Positions 13,818 to 26,427 of a DNA stretch of 64,000 nucleotides are shown here, one piece after another (positions within the stretch are counted from its first letter, which is position 1; the number at the start of each line of letters is the position of its first letter). The DNA comes from Anastatus disparis (taxonomy: Eukaryota > Arthropoda > Insecta > Hymenoptera > Eupelmidae). The position numbers and the translations under genes were made by a program. The notes under the pieces are model-generated. The model was given only the letters and a program-made list of their open reading frames with translations, made no database searches and had not been told where the DNA came from. The stretch covers positions 806,001-870,000 of the forward strand of contig JAFFSR010000009.1 in NCBI GenBank assembly GCA_017163975.1, in the 5' to 3' direction.

Positions 13818-14950
13818 TAGCGAGAGAAAAGTTATGAGAAAAATTTTCAAGCACTGAGCTTAGCTTATATTTTAGAGTTCATTGCAAGTACTCTCTTCTT
13901 TTTTTTCTTCTTTTTTTTTTTATTTCCACCGAAGGATCGTACGTTTTTTTTTTTCGAATCTTAAAAACTTTGGCGCAAACTTTTTCACTCTTCATTTATC
14001 GTTTTAATGCACTTGAGCGAACTTGCGAGTGCTCAAATGCTGTAGCATTATTGTACTTAAATTTAAGTACTCTCGTTAAGTTTGAACCCATAGCTTGACT
14101 AAAGCTTACGCACCAACAGGAAATTGAACGTCATAACCACCAAACGTCTATCCGGCTTGAAATAAGGATCGTCGTCGTTCGCCAAAACGACAAGCAATTT
14201 CTCATGTTTCATTTTTTTTTCTTCTTTTATTTTTCTCTCTCGTTAAATTTATTATATGCTTGTTCTTCGAGACTCTCAACTTAAGATTACAATATGCTTA
14301 CGCACAAGAGAGCTTTGATTTATGTCTACAATTATACGTTGCTACTATACTAAAAAGGAAGCTTTTATAAACGCACACCAACGTCGCACTGCTTCTCCTC
14401 TTTTGTTTTCTTTAATTTTCCGTTTCGCCGTTATATATACGTAGAAGACCGAAGAAAAGGTAATTAAGAGACAAGGGATGAGCAAGCTGAGCCCGGATTA
14501 AATGAGCATTAAAAAAAACCTCAAGACATTGGTTTCGCAAACGTATATACTTTTTATGTACATAACAATGCCGAGCTTACGTATATATACTTTTGATTTT
14601 CCTTCCTTTCCCGCGCGCTCCATTGTTTTTCTCAATTTTTCTTTATACCTCAATTTTATACGTGGCTAGAAAGTTTTCATTCCTCAAACTTTTCTCCAGA
14701 CTCGTACATAGGCGCATTTTTTAAAAAAAATGCTTACACCTACGTACTTCCTCTCTCTTTTTTTTGCCTGACTTTTATTTCTCTTTCAACTGTGTATACG
14801 ACGTCAGCGTTGCAATCTACCGGCTCATTTATTTAAAGGCTCTTTTATATAAATCAGCCCGGTATATGAGCTTGGGAGAGAGCCTTGTCCGAATTTAATC
14901 CTGGATTATAACCTTAGCCGCTTCGCGTCTGCCTTTCTGGGATATAGAAA

Positions 14951-14972
14951 TATATATATATATATATATATA
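14951..14972. repeat. (TA)n microsatellite
   Basis: Eleven TA units, followed after one extra A by a short second run. Confidence 0.9.
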
Positions 14973-15550
14973 ATATATAGGTCGTACGTATATAACCCCC
15001 GTTGGTTGTCTATCCATCTATTATTTTCCTAAGAGAAGCAATTTAATGCGAGCGCAAGCGTTTCCCGATCAAATATTTATTATTTTCACGTTAAATAATG
15101 GAGCTGTATAGACAAAGGAAAAATCTTTTCGACGATGATAAAGCCGTGACAATTAAAGGAAAATTACTATTTTAACTAAAGGTTACTTTAGCAGTATGTA
15201 GATGCGACAGGTATATAGTCGAATAATCAACTGATGGCTCGAGACGCTCTGTGTGTCTACGCTGGATTTATTATCGCGCGCAAACTTTAAACTACGGATT
15301 TAGAATGAATTTATGACTTCTTACAAGTTTAACTGATCGTTACTAAACTTGAGTAAATTTCCCTGGAAAATGGCAAATTATTAATCGTCATGTGCATTAC
15401 AATGTATTACTTTTTTTTTCAAATTCTGAAAAATTATCTGAAGCTTATAATTTTTAACATACGAAACATATAGTTTTTTGGTAATGAATAAACTGACAGT
15501 GAATTTTAAATGTAAAGAAATTAGTTTAAACTTGATTTTTTATTTATCCT

Positions 15551-15592
15551 TATCGACGTTTCGATTACTCTTAAAGTAATTCTTCTCAAGAT
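15551..15592 (-). other. Possible Penelope/hammerhead-like fragment
   Basis: On the minus strand: CTTGAGAAGA, then a perfect 6-bp stem ATTACT/AGTAAT with a TTAAG loop, then CGAAACGTCG. The order (CUGAUGA-like, stem II, CGAAAC, GUC) resembles a hammerhead ribozyme; such motifs occur in Penelope-like elements and other insect repeats. The first box is degenerate, so activity is unlikely. Chance or another repeat family remains possible. Confidence 0.3.
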
Positions 15593-16742
15593 TTAAAGAA
15601 ACAAAGCAATCGATTTAATTTAAATTAAATTAATTCGTTGTCAGAGTTATTTTAACAATCGCGTGTAAATGAGTTTTGTAAATGAAATTCATTAATCACT
15701 TAAAACGCTAAGAATGTTGCAAGTGATTGAAAAAATTAAAGTTTCAAAAAAATTTCTATTTTAAGAAATAAAATATTTCAAATATTTTATTGACTTTTCA
15801 AAGTTATTTGTGTATGCTTTTAAGTTTATATTAAATTTATTTTCGCTTTTGCATTTTTCGAAAAGAAATATGAAGATTAAATTTATATTTTCAAAGAGAA
15901 GTAGTTTTTCTTTCATAAAATATTGCTGAGTTTCGAGTTATGCCGTAGAATCGTCTTTTTCACTCAAAAGACAATAAAACATTATGATTGACCTTTTTAA
16001 ATATATATTGTTTTCAAAAAATTCTATGGCATTTGATAAAGATTGAATAAACAAATGAAATTCATTTAGTGGTTTGTAAAAGCTAAAAAATTTAGTTACT
16101 ATTTTTAAATTATCATGTTTTTGTAATGCGAGTAATAGAACTTTCAATTCTAAAATAGGTTTTCAATTATTTCATTTCTCAATAATCTTTCTTTTTTAAT
16201 TTATAACAATTCATATAATTTTCATGAAATTTAATGCAAGAGAAAAGTAACTCAAGCATCATATGTAAAATAAATTTTAGAAGTAAACTGATGATAATTA
16301 GATCTAGAATGGCACTAAAAAGAAACTTAAACTACTTGAACGACCCGTATAGAAAAACAAACATTTACCGTCGAAACTTTCTTCAGACTTACGGAGAGTC
16401 TTCCACCCGTCGGATCTCGAATTTTCTTCAAACTTATAAATATTTTTTTATAGAAAATTACGAAAAAAACCGTATCTATTCCGTACAACATTTGATTTTT
16501 TTAATGTTATGGGTTATTTTGCCTAAATTTGGAAGATTTTTAAATAATAGAGCTTTAAAAACATATTATTTTTTAAATGATTGTTCTATATGATTTTTAT
16601 CGCAAGTATAAAATGTTCAGATAAAAATCTTGATAAATACATTTTTTCGAAGCATATAAATGAAATTCGACATTCATTTTTTACACAGTTTTTAAGCTAA
16701 ATTTTTGCATTATTTTTATTTCTTGCTAATTTAGTTTTTTTC
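15593..16742. other. AT-rich noncoding region before the tandem repeat
   Basis: An open frame of 119 codons at 16234-16593 (plus) contains two similar blocks (TTTCTTCAGACTTACGG and TTTCTTCAAACTTA), which suggests repeat-derived DNA. No known domain is recognisable and I do not call it a gene. Confidence 0.45.
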
Positions 16743-17227
16743 AACTTTTATATACTTGGAGTAAAAATGTTCCAGAATAATTAGTCCAAAAACTCTATGG
16801 CCTTAAAATGGATGCATTTATTAAAAAAGGAATCCTTTGAAATCATACAAAATAGTTAGAAACTTTGAAAAAATTGAGTATTGGACCAAATGAACACGGC
16901 CTTTTTCATAACTTTATTCGAGTGAAAATGTTCTTGAATAATTATTCCAACAACTGTACAGCCTTAAAGTGAATGCATTTATAAAAAAAGAAATCCTTTG
17001 AATCCAGACAAAATGACTGGAAACTTTGAAAAAATTGAGTATCGGACCAAATGAACATGGCCTTTTTCATAACTTTATTCGAGTGAATATGTTCTAGTAT
17101 AATTATTCTAAAAACAGTACAGCCTTAAAGTCAATGCGGTTATAAAAAAATCCTTTAAATCCAGGCAAAATGACTGGAAACTTTGAAAAAATTGAGTATT
17201 GGACCGAATGAACACGGCCTTTTTCAT
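16743..17227. repeat. Three tandem units of about 160 bp
   Basis: Units start at 16743, 16910 and 17071 (lengths 167, 161 and 157) and share blocks such as AACTTTATTCGAGTGAAAAT, CAGCCTTAAAGT, TTTGAAAAAATTGAGTAT and GGACCAAATGAACA. A partial fourth unit starts at 17228 and fades after TTTATTCAAG. Units 2 and 3 resemble each other more than unit 1. Confidence 0.8.
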
Positions 17228-17392
17228 AACTTTATTCAAGAAGAAATATCTAAAAGTAAAAATACAATCTGAGAGCCAATGATAAAATGCACTTCTTGTT
17301 AATATCTCTTATTTTGTTAAACAATTGTATTTATTTTCAAGACCAGAAAGGGGCCAAAATCCAAAGCTAATTAAAAAAATCTAACTTGAAGA

Positions 17393-17753
17393 GGGTTGGA
17401 CCTCCGGATCACGGATTTAGCTCAAACTTTAAGATAAATTTTTAAATATCAAAATATGGAAATAACCACAATTCTAGACCCCAACGCTCAGTATTTTTCT
17501 AGTTACAGACAGTTACAGAATGTCACTGGAAAAGTTACTACATTTTCAAAAGCTCATAGTTCTTCAGCCTGAATAGTCCGAAGCTTAAAACTTTTTTTAA
17601 TGGAAGGTTAACTCAAATCTTTTTGAAATAGCATTTACAGTATATCAAAATATTATTTTTACCAAAGTTATAGCGTAATAAAAATTGGACCAAATTTCAG
17701 CTTTTGTTATTAGTTAATGTTTTAGCAAAATCCGTGATCCAGCGGTCTGACCC
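17393..17753. mobile_element. Short element with about 30-bp inverted ends
   Basis: The left end GGGTTGGACCTCCGGATCAC and the following GGATTTAGCT pair with the right end (17723-17753, containing AAATCCGTGATCC and GGTCTGACCC) over about 30 bp with few mismatches. The interior (about 300 bp) is noncoding. It shares an ATTGGACCAAAT block with the neighbouring tandem units, so both may belong to one larger repeat. Confidence 0.55.
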
Positions 17754-20700
17754 ATTGCTATTAAATCTACATTATAAATAAAATGTGTTTCGAGCATTAA
17801 CTATTTTTCACTATACTGATTCACGAGTAAATTAATAAATAAAAAATAAATATATCACATAGTTTACCTAATAGTTTACCTAGTACAAGATTTTCCTTAC
17901 ATAGTTGAGAAAAAAATCTCTGAAATATGCGGTACTAGGTTACACTTATGCGCAAAATGTTTTTGAATTTTCTTTGTTGCGCAAATCATGTGCTTGTAAC
18001 CTACTTCTTAGCTTTTTTTTCTTTTTTTGCCTAGATATATGTATATTCTCCTCGTGCTATGATTTTGATTTTTCTTTCGCTATATTTGTGAATTTTCAAT
18101 TCTCCAGACACGCAATTTTCCTCTTGCGCTTGAGGCACTATATTCAATGTGTCCCTATATATATACGTTGAATCATTTTATCATTTTGGTAAATAGTGTA
18201 TGTTAGGATATGCGTGCCCGACATTTTCTAAAGTAAAAGAGGAAAAAAATTTATAATCTAAGATCGCGAGAGAAATAAAAAAAAGTTATAATTGGAAAGC
18301 AGTCGCGCTTCCCTTGCGTTTTTTTCAGTTATCGATCATTTTTTCTGATGGAAAAATACGTATATATATATATATCTCGAGCGAATTATTCTAAGAGTAA
18401 AAATAATTTAGCTTTGTTTGCTTGGATATTTTTATCCGAACGCTGCGTGCAACGGTATGAAATTAAATAATCTAAATATTTGAAAATAATTAATCAGAAG
18501 AAACGCGTATTCCGCATATCTTTTATTCAAACCACAAGGCATTATTTTAATCTATCAAGAATTGATAAAAGTACATTAAAAATTTAAAGGAATATTTACT
18601 CGTTTCAATTCGAAAAATACGTGTACGATTTTAGTTAATCCATGAACTTTAAATTTAAAGTAATACTTTTAGATGTAAAGAGTTTGAATTCAAAGCTTTT
18701 TCCCAGTTATTTGAATTTCAGTTTTTAGAAAATTTAATTTTAAAGAGCACAAGTCATACATATTCGTGCGGGTGAAAACGTAATTTCTAAGTTATTTCTC
18801 ATTATTGCTTTAAAGTATAGAGGTCAAGAATGTTTTCATATAAAATTTAAATGAGCTAAAACTTAATTACTTGAAAACTTCAAAGTTTGTTGTAGTTATT
18901 AAATTACTGGCCGCGCGTATCTTATAAATAATTTTTAAATTTTTAAATTTCAACCGAACACGAATGCTTGGAAAGTTCAAAGTTAAATAATCATTATAAA
19001 TCAATGATAATTTGTTAATTTGAAATTCTTGTAATTTTATATACGCTGTAAATAACGCGCAGTGATAATATTTTAATCGAATAGAGAGGAATTTTGTTTA
19101 AATGATAAATAGAGAATGAATAATTTTCTCGTGAATCCGCTGATATATTAAAGCTTAGCTCTATACGTATAGCTGTTTACTCCTCTCATTTTCTCTAAAT
19201 ATCCTTATATTTTTGAACAGCCCCTCTCTCTCTCTTAGTCTCGCGATAGTAGTAAAGAGGAGTGAGAATGATTATCCGATAATAATGCAATTATTACCCC
19301 CGCGCATTTATTACTCGTTTTACATTATTCATCGTGCATAATAAGCTCCTATTGTGAAAATTTGCAAGAGAGAGAGGCAAGCGAGCGGAATTGTTGTTCG
19401 TCGCCTTTTGCCCAGAGATTTTGTACGCTCGAAATCACGCGCGCATTAATCGTAAGGACAATCGCGTATATATACGTAGATACGTACACAGAGAGTATAT
19501 ACGCCAAAGAGGAGAGAGGAGAGGGCTCGTTTTCTCTCTACACAGCTTTGAAATTCCTGTATTTGTCTCCCTTGGGCCGTTGAATCGTTGCCCCGTGTGT
19601 TCTGCCGTTCCGCATCGTTTGCATTCATTCGTATACCTGCAGTAGGCCTTTTATTTTATACTTTTTTTTTTTTTTTCATTTTCTTTTCTTGTTTTTTTTA
19701 TTTTTTTTTTACGACGCAAAGAGAGAAAGAGCACACATATGACCTTTACGCGCGAATAAATATTAATCGAGGATTTGCGCATATATATGCCCGTTTTATA
19801 AATTTGTGAAATTCTTCTTGCCCGGACAATCGGGTATATAACATCGATGCTCGAGAAAATATTGCTGGCAGAGAGCATTTATTTCGTTTGGTTTATTCAA
19901 GTGCAGCTTTCAGTGGTACTCTTTTTTTTTTTTTGGTTTACCGCAATATTGTTCCTTTGTTCATCATCTTCGTGCGATTAATAACAAAAATTATATATTA
20001 TTTTGATTACGATGAGATAAAGTATACAAACTGCATTATCAATTATTACAGCCTTGGTAATGATTTTTGTATTTTATGATTTAGAATTTAAAATGCAAAT
20101 TAATTTGGATCCAATTTCACAAAAGAATTTATCATCATAAGAATAATAAAGTTATAATTGAAAATTTTTTATATTGAAACAAATATTTAATTATTAACAA
20201 AAATAATAGTTTCTTTTTTTTCAAATTTGATTATAGTTTGATAAGTGAAGTATAGTTAGATTTTATCTTTTAGAGCATTCCATTACACAACTTTTGTTTC
20301 AATATTCTTTAGAAAATGCTTTTATTTTGTCCCTTTTAAGAAACGCAGACACTAAAGAAAAAAATATCGAGGTCCTAAACTAGATCGTGCAACAGGAAAT
20401 TATTTACGCAAGCTAGAAGAAAAAAAAAAGAGAGTAGATAATTTCGTGTTTGATCTTGTATTAATGATTGCTTTTGAAGTTACCCTCCTTTCAATGTCGT
20501 CAAATCCTATCTCGTTTTTCTCTCATCTCTTATTTTCTCTTATTTTCTTTTTTTTTTCCCTTTTTATTTTATCGATTTACTTCTTTGCTCTTATGCTCAG
20601 TGATGTAACATTGGTGCGAGATCACCTTTTTTTTTTCTTCCTCGCCCTATACCACCTCACGCCCCTCGGGACGATCAAGAGAAAAGAGAATGGAATCATT

Positions 20701-23223
20701 TCGAACGAGATTACGAAGAGCGGCTGGAAGCTTTTAAAGCTATTCGCTCATACCCTCCGTTCTTCCTTCTTTTCTTCTCTTCATTCTTCTGAGATTTTTC
20801 TGGGCTTGTGTGCGAGAGAGAAAGAGAAAAAAAAAAGAAGGAACGATGTCGCGACAGATTCTGTGTGAAAAAGAGCCACTTTCGCCTTGTGAGTGAGAGA
20901 TAAACTTTTGCTCGACGAAAATAAAAGAGAACGAATCAATCGTGTCATGTTCATCTTGTCATCCCTTACTATTTCATCTTTTTATCGTGATATCGTTGCA
21001 ATAATGAAAAATTAATCTGCTTGTTATATACCTTTAGTTGCTATTTTTTGTCACTTTATCAAATATTTATTTTTGTTTAACGTTTGTTTTTTTATTTTCA
21101 TCTAGACTGTTTGAAATTTTTAATTCTTTTTTGCTTTATAATAGAAGAATTTCTTATCAACATAAAACAGTGCACAGAGAAAATATTTTTACCAATAATT
21201 ATTATCATGATAATTATGGTAATGATTAAAAAATGATTTTCAAGAATCCTTCACAGATAATTATTTAAATTAATCCTATAACAAATAACAATTTATAAAA
21301 TATTTATTAGGCCGTTTATTAATTTACCTTTACATCCAATAAAAGCAACGGTTAATTATTTCTACAAGCAATCAATTAGAGTTTCTAAAAATATTAAATA
21401 ATTTTTTCAATATTATATTGTACTTTAATACAAAGTTTATCTTTAAGTCAATTATCAGATAATCGCGTTGATTTACATCTGATTGCTCATTATGAACAGC
21501 TGTGCATTTGTTTTATATTAATTTTTTAGAAAATTAGGTATTATTTCTACGGAAGTGTCTTATATTTTCGTCCAAGCGAAAAATTTAACCTTTTAAAGTA
21601 TATTATATTATATAAAAAAATGATTTTTATCGCAAAATAAAGCCATTGCAAACCTTCCTTAATGTATGTATGCATTTACGTATTCAAATCTCTAAATTTT
21701 CGCAAAAAGGTTTAATTTAATTTAAATAATTCTGACGGGAAAATATAAAAAAATATTTGAAAATGGCAGTACTTTTACAAATCCTGAAAAATGACTTTTT
21801 AGCTATAAGTTGAAAAATAAACTATATAGAGCATAAAAAATGCATCTTTTTTATCTAATAAACTTTCCAGTAAAATTAGTATTTTTCAAGTTACCTATGA
21901 AAAACATTTAATTTTAAACATCTAATTAAATTTTAAATATTGTTTTATGAATGAATTAAAAAATATTGATCATCGAAAAAATATACAAAATATGTGAAAT
22001 ATGTGTATTTTTTTTGTTCGATAACTTTTATTCTTTACATCTTTTTCAAATATCGCTTTTTCAACTTATAATCGAAAAATCGTTCTTCATAATTATAAAA
22101 AGAGTTGTCATTTTAAAGCAGCTTGAATGATTTTTTTTGAAAATGGAAATATTTTTTTAATATTACAATTTTAAATTTTTTCTCGTTGGAATTATTTAGA
22201 TCAGTAAATCTTATATTCACGTTATGTAGCTTTAAAAAAATTCTTTTCTTCTCTATAAAATTAGAAACATGATTCTATGTAGATGCATTAAGTAAAAATT
22301 ATAGAATAAGGATACATCTTTTTCATATTACAAACATTTCTCTTTGATCAATCACGTAAATTATCCTTGAAAAACATCCAATAGCTTAATAATAACCATA
22401 TCTATGAAAATTTATTGTTTTATCCTATTAAAATTATGTTACAAGAAATTTGTTATTCAAAGTTGGTGTAAATGCAATAAAAAACAGGCCTAATGTTAAT
22501 GCTACTGTGTATAATCATATCTGGTATTAAAATAAAAACAGTATCAAATAAAATAGTGACAAAGCGTGAGCGTCGTCGGTCGAACTAATTTTTATTGTAT
22601 TTTTGTAAGCGGTAATTTTTACTATAATTTTTATATCTAGTTAAATGTTTTGTAATATTTCTTTCATCCCAAGATTATGGATCATCATGGTATTTTTTCA
22701 AGTGATTTTCATTGCAAACATCAGAAATATACTTTGAAGTACACTGTTAAGTATCGAAGTATATTTTCACTAATTAAAACATTAATTTATGGCTAAAATC
22801 AGCATTATAACATTACAAATGGGTAATTTCTAGTCTGAAGTTAGTAAAATGACCACAGTTGAAGTGGGAATAGAACATTATAAGGAAGCAGTCCATTTCT
22901 CACGGGTGATTATGAGTCCCACCCCCGGGAGAAATATACGACTTTACTCCCCAGTTGCATAATCTTAATTATATTTTAAAGATGTTTAGACATGCGTATG
23001 GCACGTATGTTACTCTAAGCGCTCATTATTTGAAGACAATTTTTTCAATTTTAATTTTTCTTAGAAACTTTAAGTTTGATTCTTTCATTATTTCTGCTTA
23101 GAATATATTGTAAAGTTATTTTTTAATTCCAATATCATGTATTAACAATACAATATTATTTCACTTAACGGAATTAATTAATTTAATGATATTAAAAAAA
23201 CGCTGCCAAGTGCTTTGGCGGAA
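17754..23223. other. Noncoding region
   Basis: AT-rich; a simple-repeat-rich stretch at 19190-19760 and long T tracts near 19660-19710, 19921-19935 and 20548-20640. The frames here are Phe/Ser-rich or Lys/Glu-rich translations of these tracts. Nothing else is recognised. Confidence 0.55.
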
Positions 23224-23524
23224 TGCTTTCTCATAGAGTTCTTTGAGTTTCATTAATTTTTTTATATTTATTTATATGTGATTTTAATATTAAAAAATTG
23301 TCTAACATTAATATTTACTCATATTGTGCTTTATAAATTTCGAACACATATGCTAGCTGTTTGCTTTTTCAACATTTATAATTTATTTTAAATCATCAAG
23401 TAATACAAAAAAATTTGTTCTATTGAAAAATGATATAATGTAGTAATAAAAAGAATGATGACAACAAAATTTCTAATCTTTATAAAATGCAATCATATTT
23501 ATATATAAATACAGTTCATGTTTA

Positions 23525-24825
23525 TGGCTCTATAAAAAAAACTACTCTATGAATACCAATTTTCAATAGCTTCCCGTCTAGTTATACAAAAACATAGATG
23601 GTATACAAAATTTGAAGCAAATCCATCGAGTAATTTTCGAGATCTAACTGGTTAAATAAATAACATTTTCTTTTCAAAATTTCTTTTTCAAAATTTTAAA
23701 AATTCTCTAAAATTAAAACTACGCTATGAAAATCAATTTTTGAAAATTTCCCTTCTTTTGGCAGTCGCAAATAATTTCCCTGCAATTTTTAGAACAAATC
23801 TATCGAGTACTTTACGTAGAATAAAAAAAAATAAGAAAAGAAGAATCGAATTTTTTTTTAAATCTTTAAAATTCTCTAAAATTGCAACCACGCTAAGAAA
23901 ATTAGTTTTCAAAAGCTTATGTTTTTCAGACAACAGCGAATTAATTGTATAAAAATTTTGGAGAAAATTTATAGTATGGTTTACGCAAAATAGAAAATAA
24001 ATGAAAAATAAAAATTTTTTTGAAAATTTTCAAAGTGCTCTAAAATTAAAACTGCACTGAGAAAATTAATTTTCCAAAGCTTGTTTTCTTCAGACAGTAG
24101 CGAATAAATTGCATACAAATTTTGGAGCAAATCTATCAAATGGTTTTCGTAAAATAGAAAAAAATTAAAAATAAAAATTTTTTTAAAAATGTTAAAAATG
24201 CTCTAAAATTAAAAGTGCGCTAAGAAAATTAGTTTACAAAATTGTTTATACTTTTGGCAGTCGAAATTAAGTTCCATACAAATTTTCGAACAAATTCTTC
24301 GAGTAGTTTACGTAAAATACAAAAAAAATGAAAAATCGAAATTTTTAAAAATTCTTAAAATGATTCTAAAAAAAAAACTGCGCTAAGAAAACCAATTCCC
24401 AATAGCTTCCGCACCAGTTCATCAAAAATTGAATTGTATGGAAAATTTGAAGTAAATCCATCGAGTAGTTTTTAAGATTTTATTGGCTTAATAAATAGAA
24501 ACATTTTTTTCAAAAATTTCAAAATGCTCTAAAATTAAAACTGAGCTAAGAAAATCAGTTTTTAAAAATTTATTTTACCCGGGCAATCAGAAATAAATTC
24601 CATGCAAATTTTGAAGCAAATTCATCGAGTAGTAAATAAAAAAAAACCAAAAAACGAAAAATCGAATTTTTTTTTTATTTTTTAAAAAAACTTTAAAATG
24701 AAAACTAAGGTGGAAGAACCAAATTCTCAATAGCTTCCCAGCAAGTTAATCACAAAACTAAATTCCATGCAAAATTAGAAGCAAATCCATCGAGTAGTTC
24801 TCGAGATACAGCTTACTAACTGAAT
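23525..24825. repeat. 163-bp tandem repeat array, 8 units
   Basis: An anchor resembling ACTGCGCTAAGA recurs at 23541, 23718, 23887, 24051, 24214, 24377, 24540 and 24704, spaced 177, 169, 164, 163, 163, 163 and 164 bp. Each unit also carries an ATCTATCGAGTAGTTT-like block. Units differ in the segment after the anchor: some have CAATAGCTTCC (1, 6, 8), others a GGCAGTCG or CAGACAGTAGCG version, suggesting at least three subtypes. Confidence 0.75.
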
Positions 24826-24833
24826 TCATACAT

Positions 24834-24834
<1 letters not shown>

Positions 24835-24864
<30 letters not shown>
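24835..24864. repeat. (CA)n microsatellite
   Basis: About 15 CA units directly after the last 163-bp unit, continuing into a short CATA run. Confidence 0.9.
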
Positions 24865-24868
<4 letters not shown>

Positions 24869-26402
24869 TACAGACATTTTCTGGAAACCACTTTTTTCGA
24901 CTCACTGAGTTCAAATATGTACAAATTAATGAAAAAATAGAAAAAAATTTTTTTTACCGATACAATGCTTTCTCTATGAGAAAGCAATAAAAACAGAAAC
25001 TGAATAAATATTTTGAATTTGCGTATTCAGATTCGAGCGAATCAGTAGCTCTTGTACTTCAATTATTAATTACAACTCATTTAATTTACACGAATAAATA
25101 CCATAATTTAATCATTGAGCTGTAACGAACAATGCAACAAACTTTTCAGATATAATTAATGCTTTTCCGTTAAATATTTTTAAAATGCTAATAATATTAT
25201 TATAATTATTATTATTTTTAAAAAGTTTTATAAAATTTGATTTAAAAAATTATAATAGTAACGTTTAAGTATTAATGTACTGGTAGAAACATTAATTTTT
25301 TTTCATATAAATTTTATGCAAAACATACTATATTTTTAAAATGAAAAAAAAAAACATTCATAATTTGACGTATACGCTAGCTTAGTTAAAAAAGAGGATT
25401 ATTATTGCTATAAAAATATATTGATTCTGAAACCCAGGGACTTAAAAAAAAACAGTCCAATAGAAATTTGTACTTATCAAAAAATGATCATAAGAATGAT
25501 AAAAATATACATGAAAAATCACATGCCAAGAAATAAAAAAAATAATATTTATGAAATAAAATAAAAAGTATGTAGTTTAATGATAAAGTAGGAATAATTT
25601 CTCGAAAATTACAGTTGAGCTCTTTACTAGGATATTATTATACCTGACTACTTGAACTTACTCTGACTCTCTAACGTATATACAAACTTGCATCTCGTAG
25701 TTTTGCTTTGCATGTTTACGGAAGTACAAGGCAAGCAGTACTACGCGTGTGTGTGTGTATGCGAGGGTGTTAGGACTTATATAGGTAAGGAAGGAGTATA
25801 CACACACACACTGTCGGCTGGCGTTAGTTAATGACTATAATACAATTGCTTCCTGCAAGCAAATTCTGTCTACTCGTGCACGTACATATACCGGAGCAGC
25901 CAACTGTTCCTCCTGGCCGTTAGAGAGCAACTCTCACTCTCGCTTATATATTAATGGTTATTCAAGAGGAATACCCTCAAACTTTTCTTAAAGCCATGAG
26001 AAGCGGTTATCACGGTTAAAGATTTATTTTTCCTAACAATACATTTTCTCATTTTTTTCATTATTTCAAATTCACTCAAATTTTAATAGTAGGCTAGGAA
26101 GCTGAAAAGTTTTTTACGTATTACAACTATTTGTTCAGTTGTAATTTTTCGACATTTTATCAAAATTAATGAAAATTAGTTTTTCAGTTAAATATAAAAA
26201 AAGCTACCATAATGAAAAATTGAGATGAATGGATTTATATGCAATGGAAAAGCGCAAATAAAATAAGTGCGCTTATAAAGTTAAATTTGACTTTGGTAAA
26301 CCTGAAAATTTTGAGCGGTGAATAAACAAATGTAAAGTTTAAAGTAGTTTATTCAAAGTTGGAGTTTATAATCATTTACACTCATTATTACTTATACAAG
26401 AG

Positions 26403-26427
26403 GAGAGAGAGAGAGAGAGAGAGAGAG
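26403..26427. repeat. (GA)n microsatellite
   Basis: About 12 GA units. Confidence 0.9.

Larger units (their letters stand above)
5641..15550. other. Noncoding region with microsatellites
   Basis: Alternates between plain AT-rich DNA and more complex stretches (around 8100-8900, 9600-10260, 11220-11400) rich in simple repeats. No gene can be supported. One stretch at 11228-11381 has exon-like ends and is treated as a finding. Confidence 0.55.
23224..24986. mobile_element. 1.76-kb element with 15-bp inverted ends and internal tandem array
   Basis: The left end TGCTTTCTCATAGAG (23224-23238) is the exact reverse complement of the right end CTCTATGAGAAAGCA (24972-24986). Between them lie AT-rich sequence, eight tandem units of about 163 bp, a (CA)n tract and a unique 3' block (about 24870-24970). 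It has no coding capacity, so it is most likely a non-autonomous DNA element; family unknown. No clear target duplication is seen at the ends. Confidence 0.6.

Noticed and set aside
16234..16593. Plus-strand open frame of 119 codons
   Set aside because: Contains internal repeated blocks and lies next to tandem repeats; no known domain, so probably repeat-derived noncoding DNA.
23525..24825. CRISPR-like array
   Set aside because: Repeats are long, diverged and directly adjacent with no unique spacers, in an insect-type genome; it is a tandem satellite.
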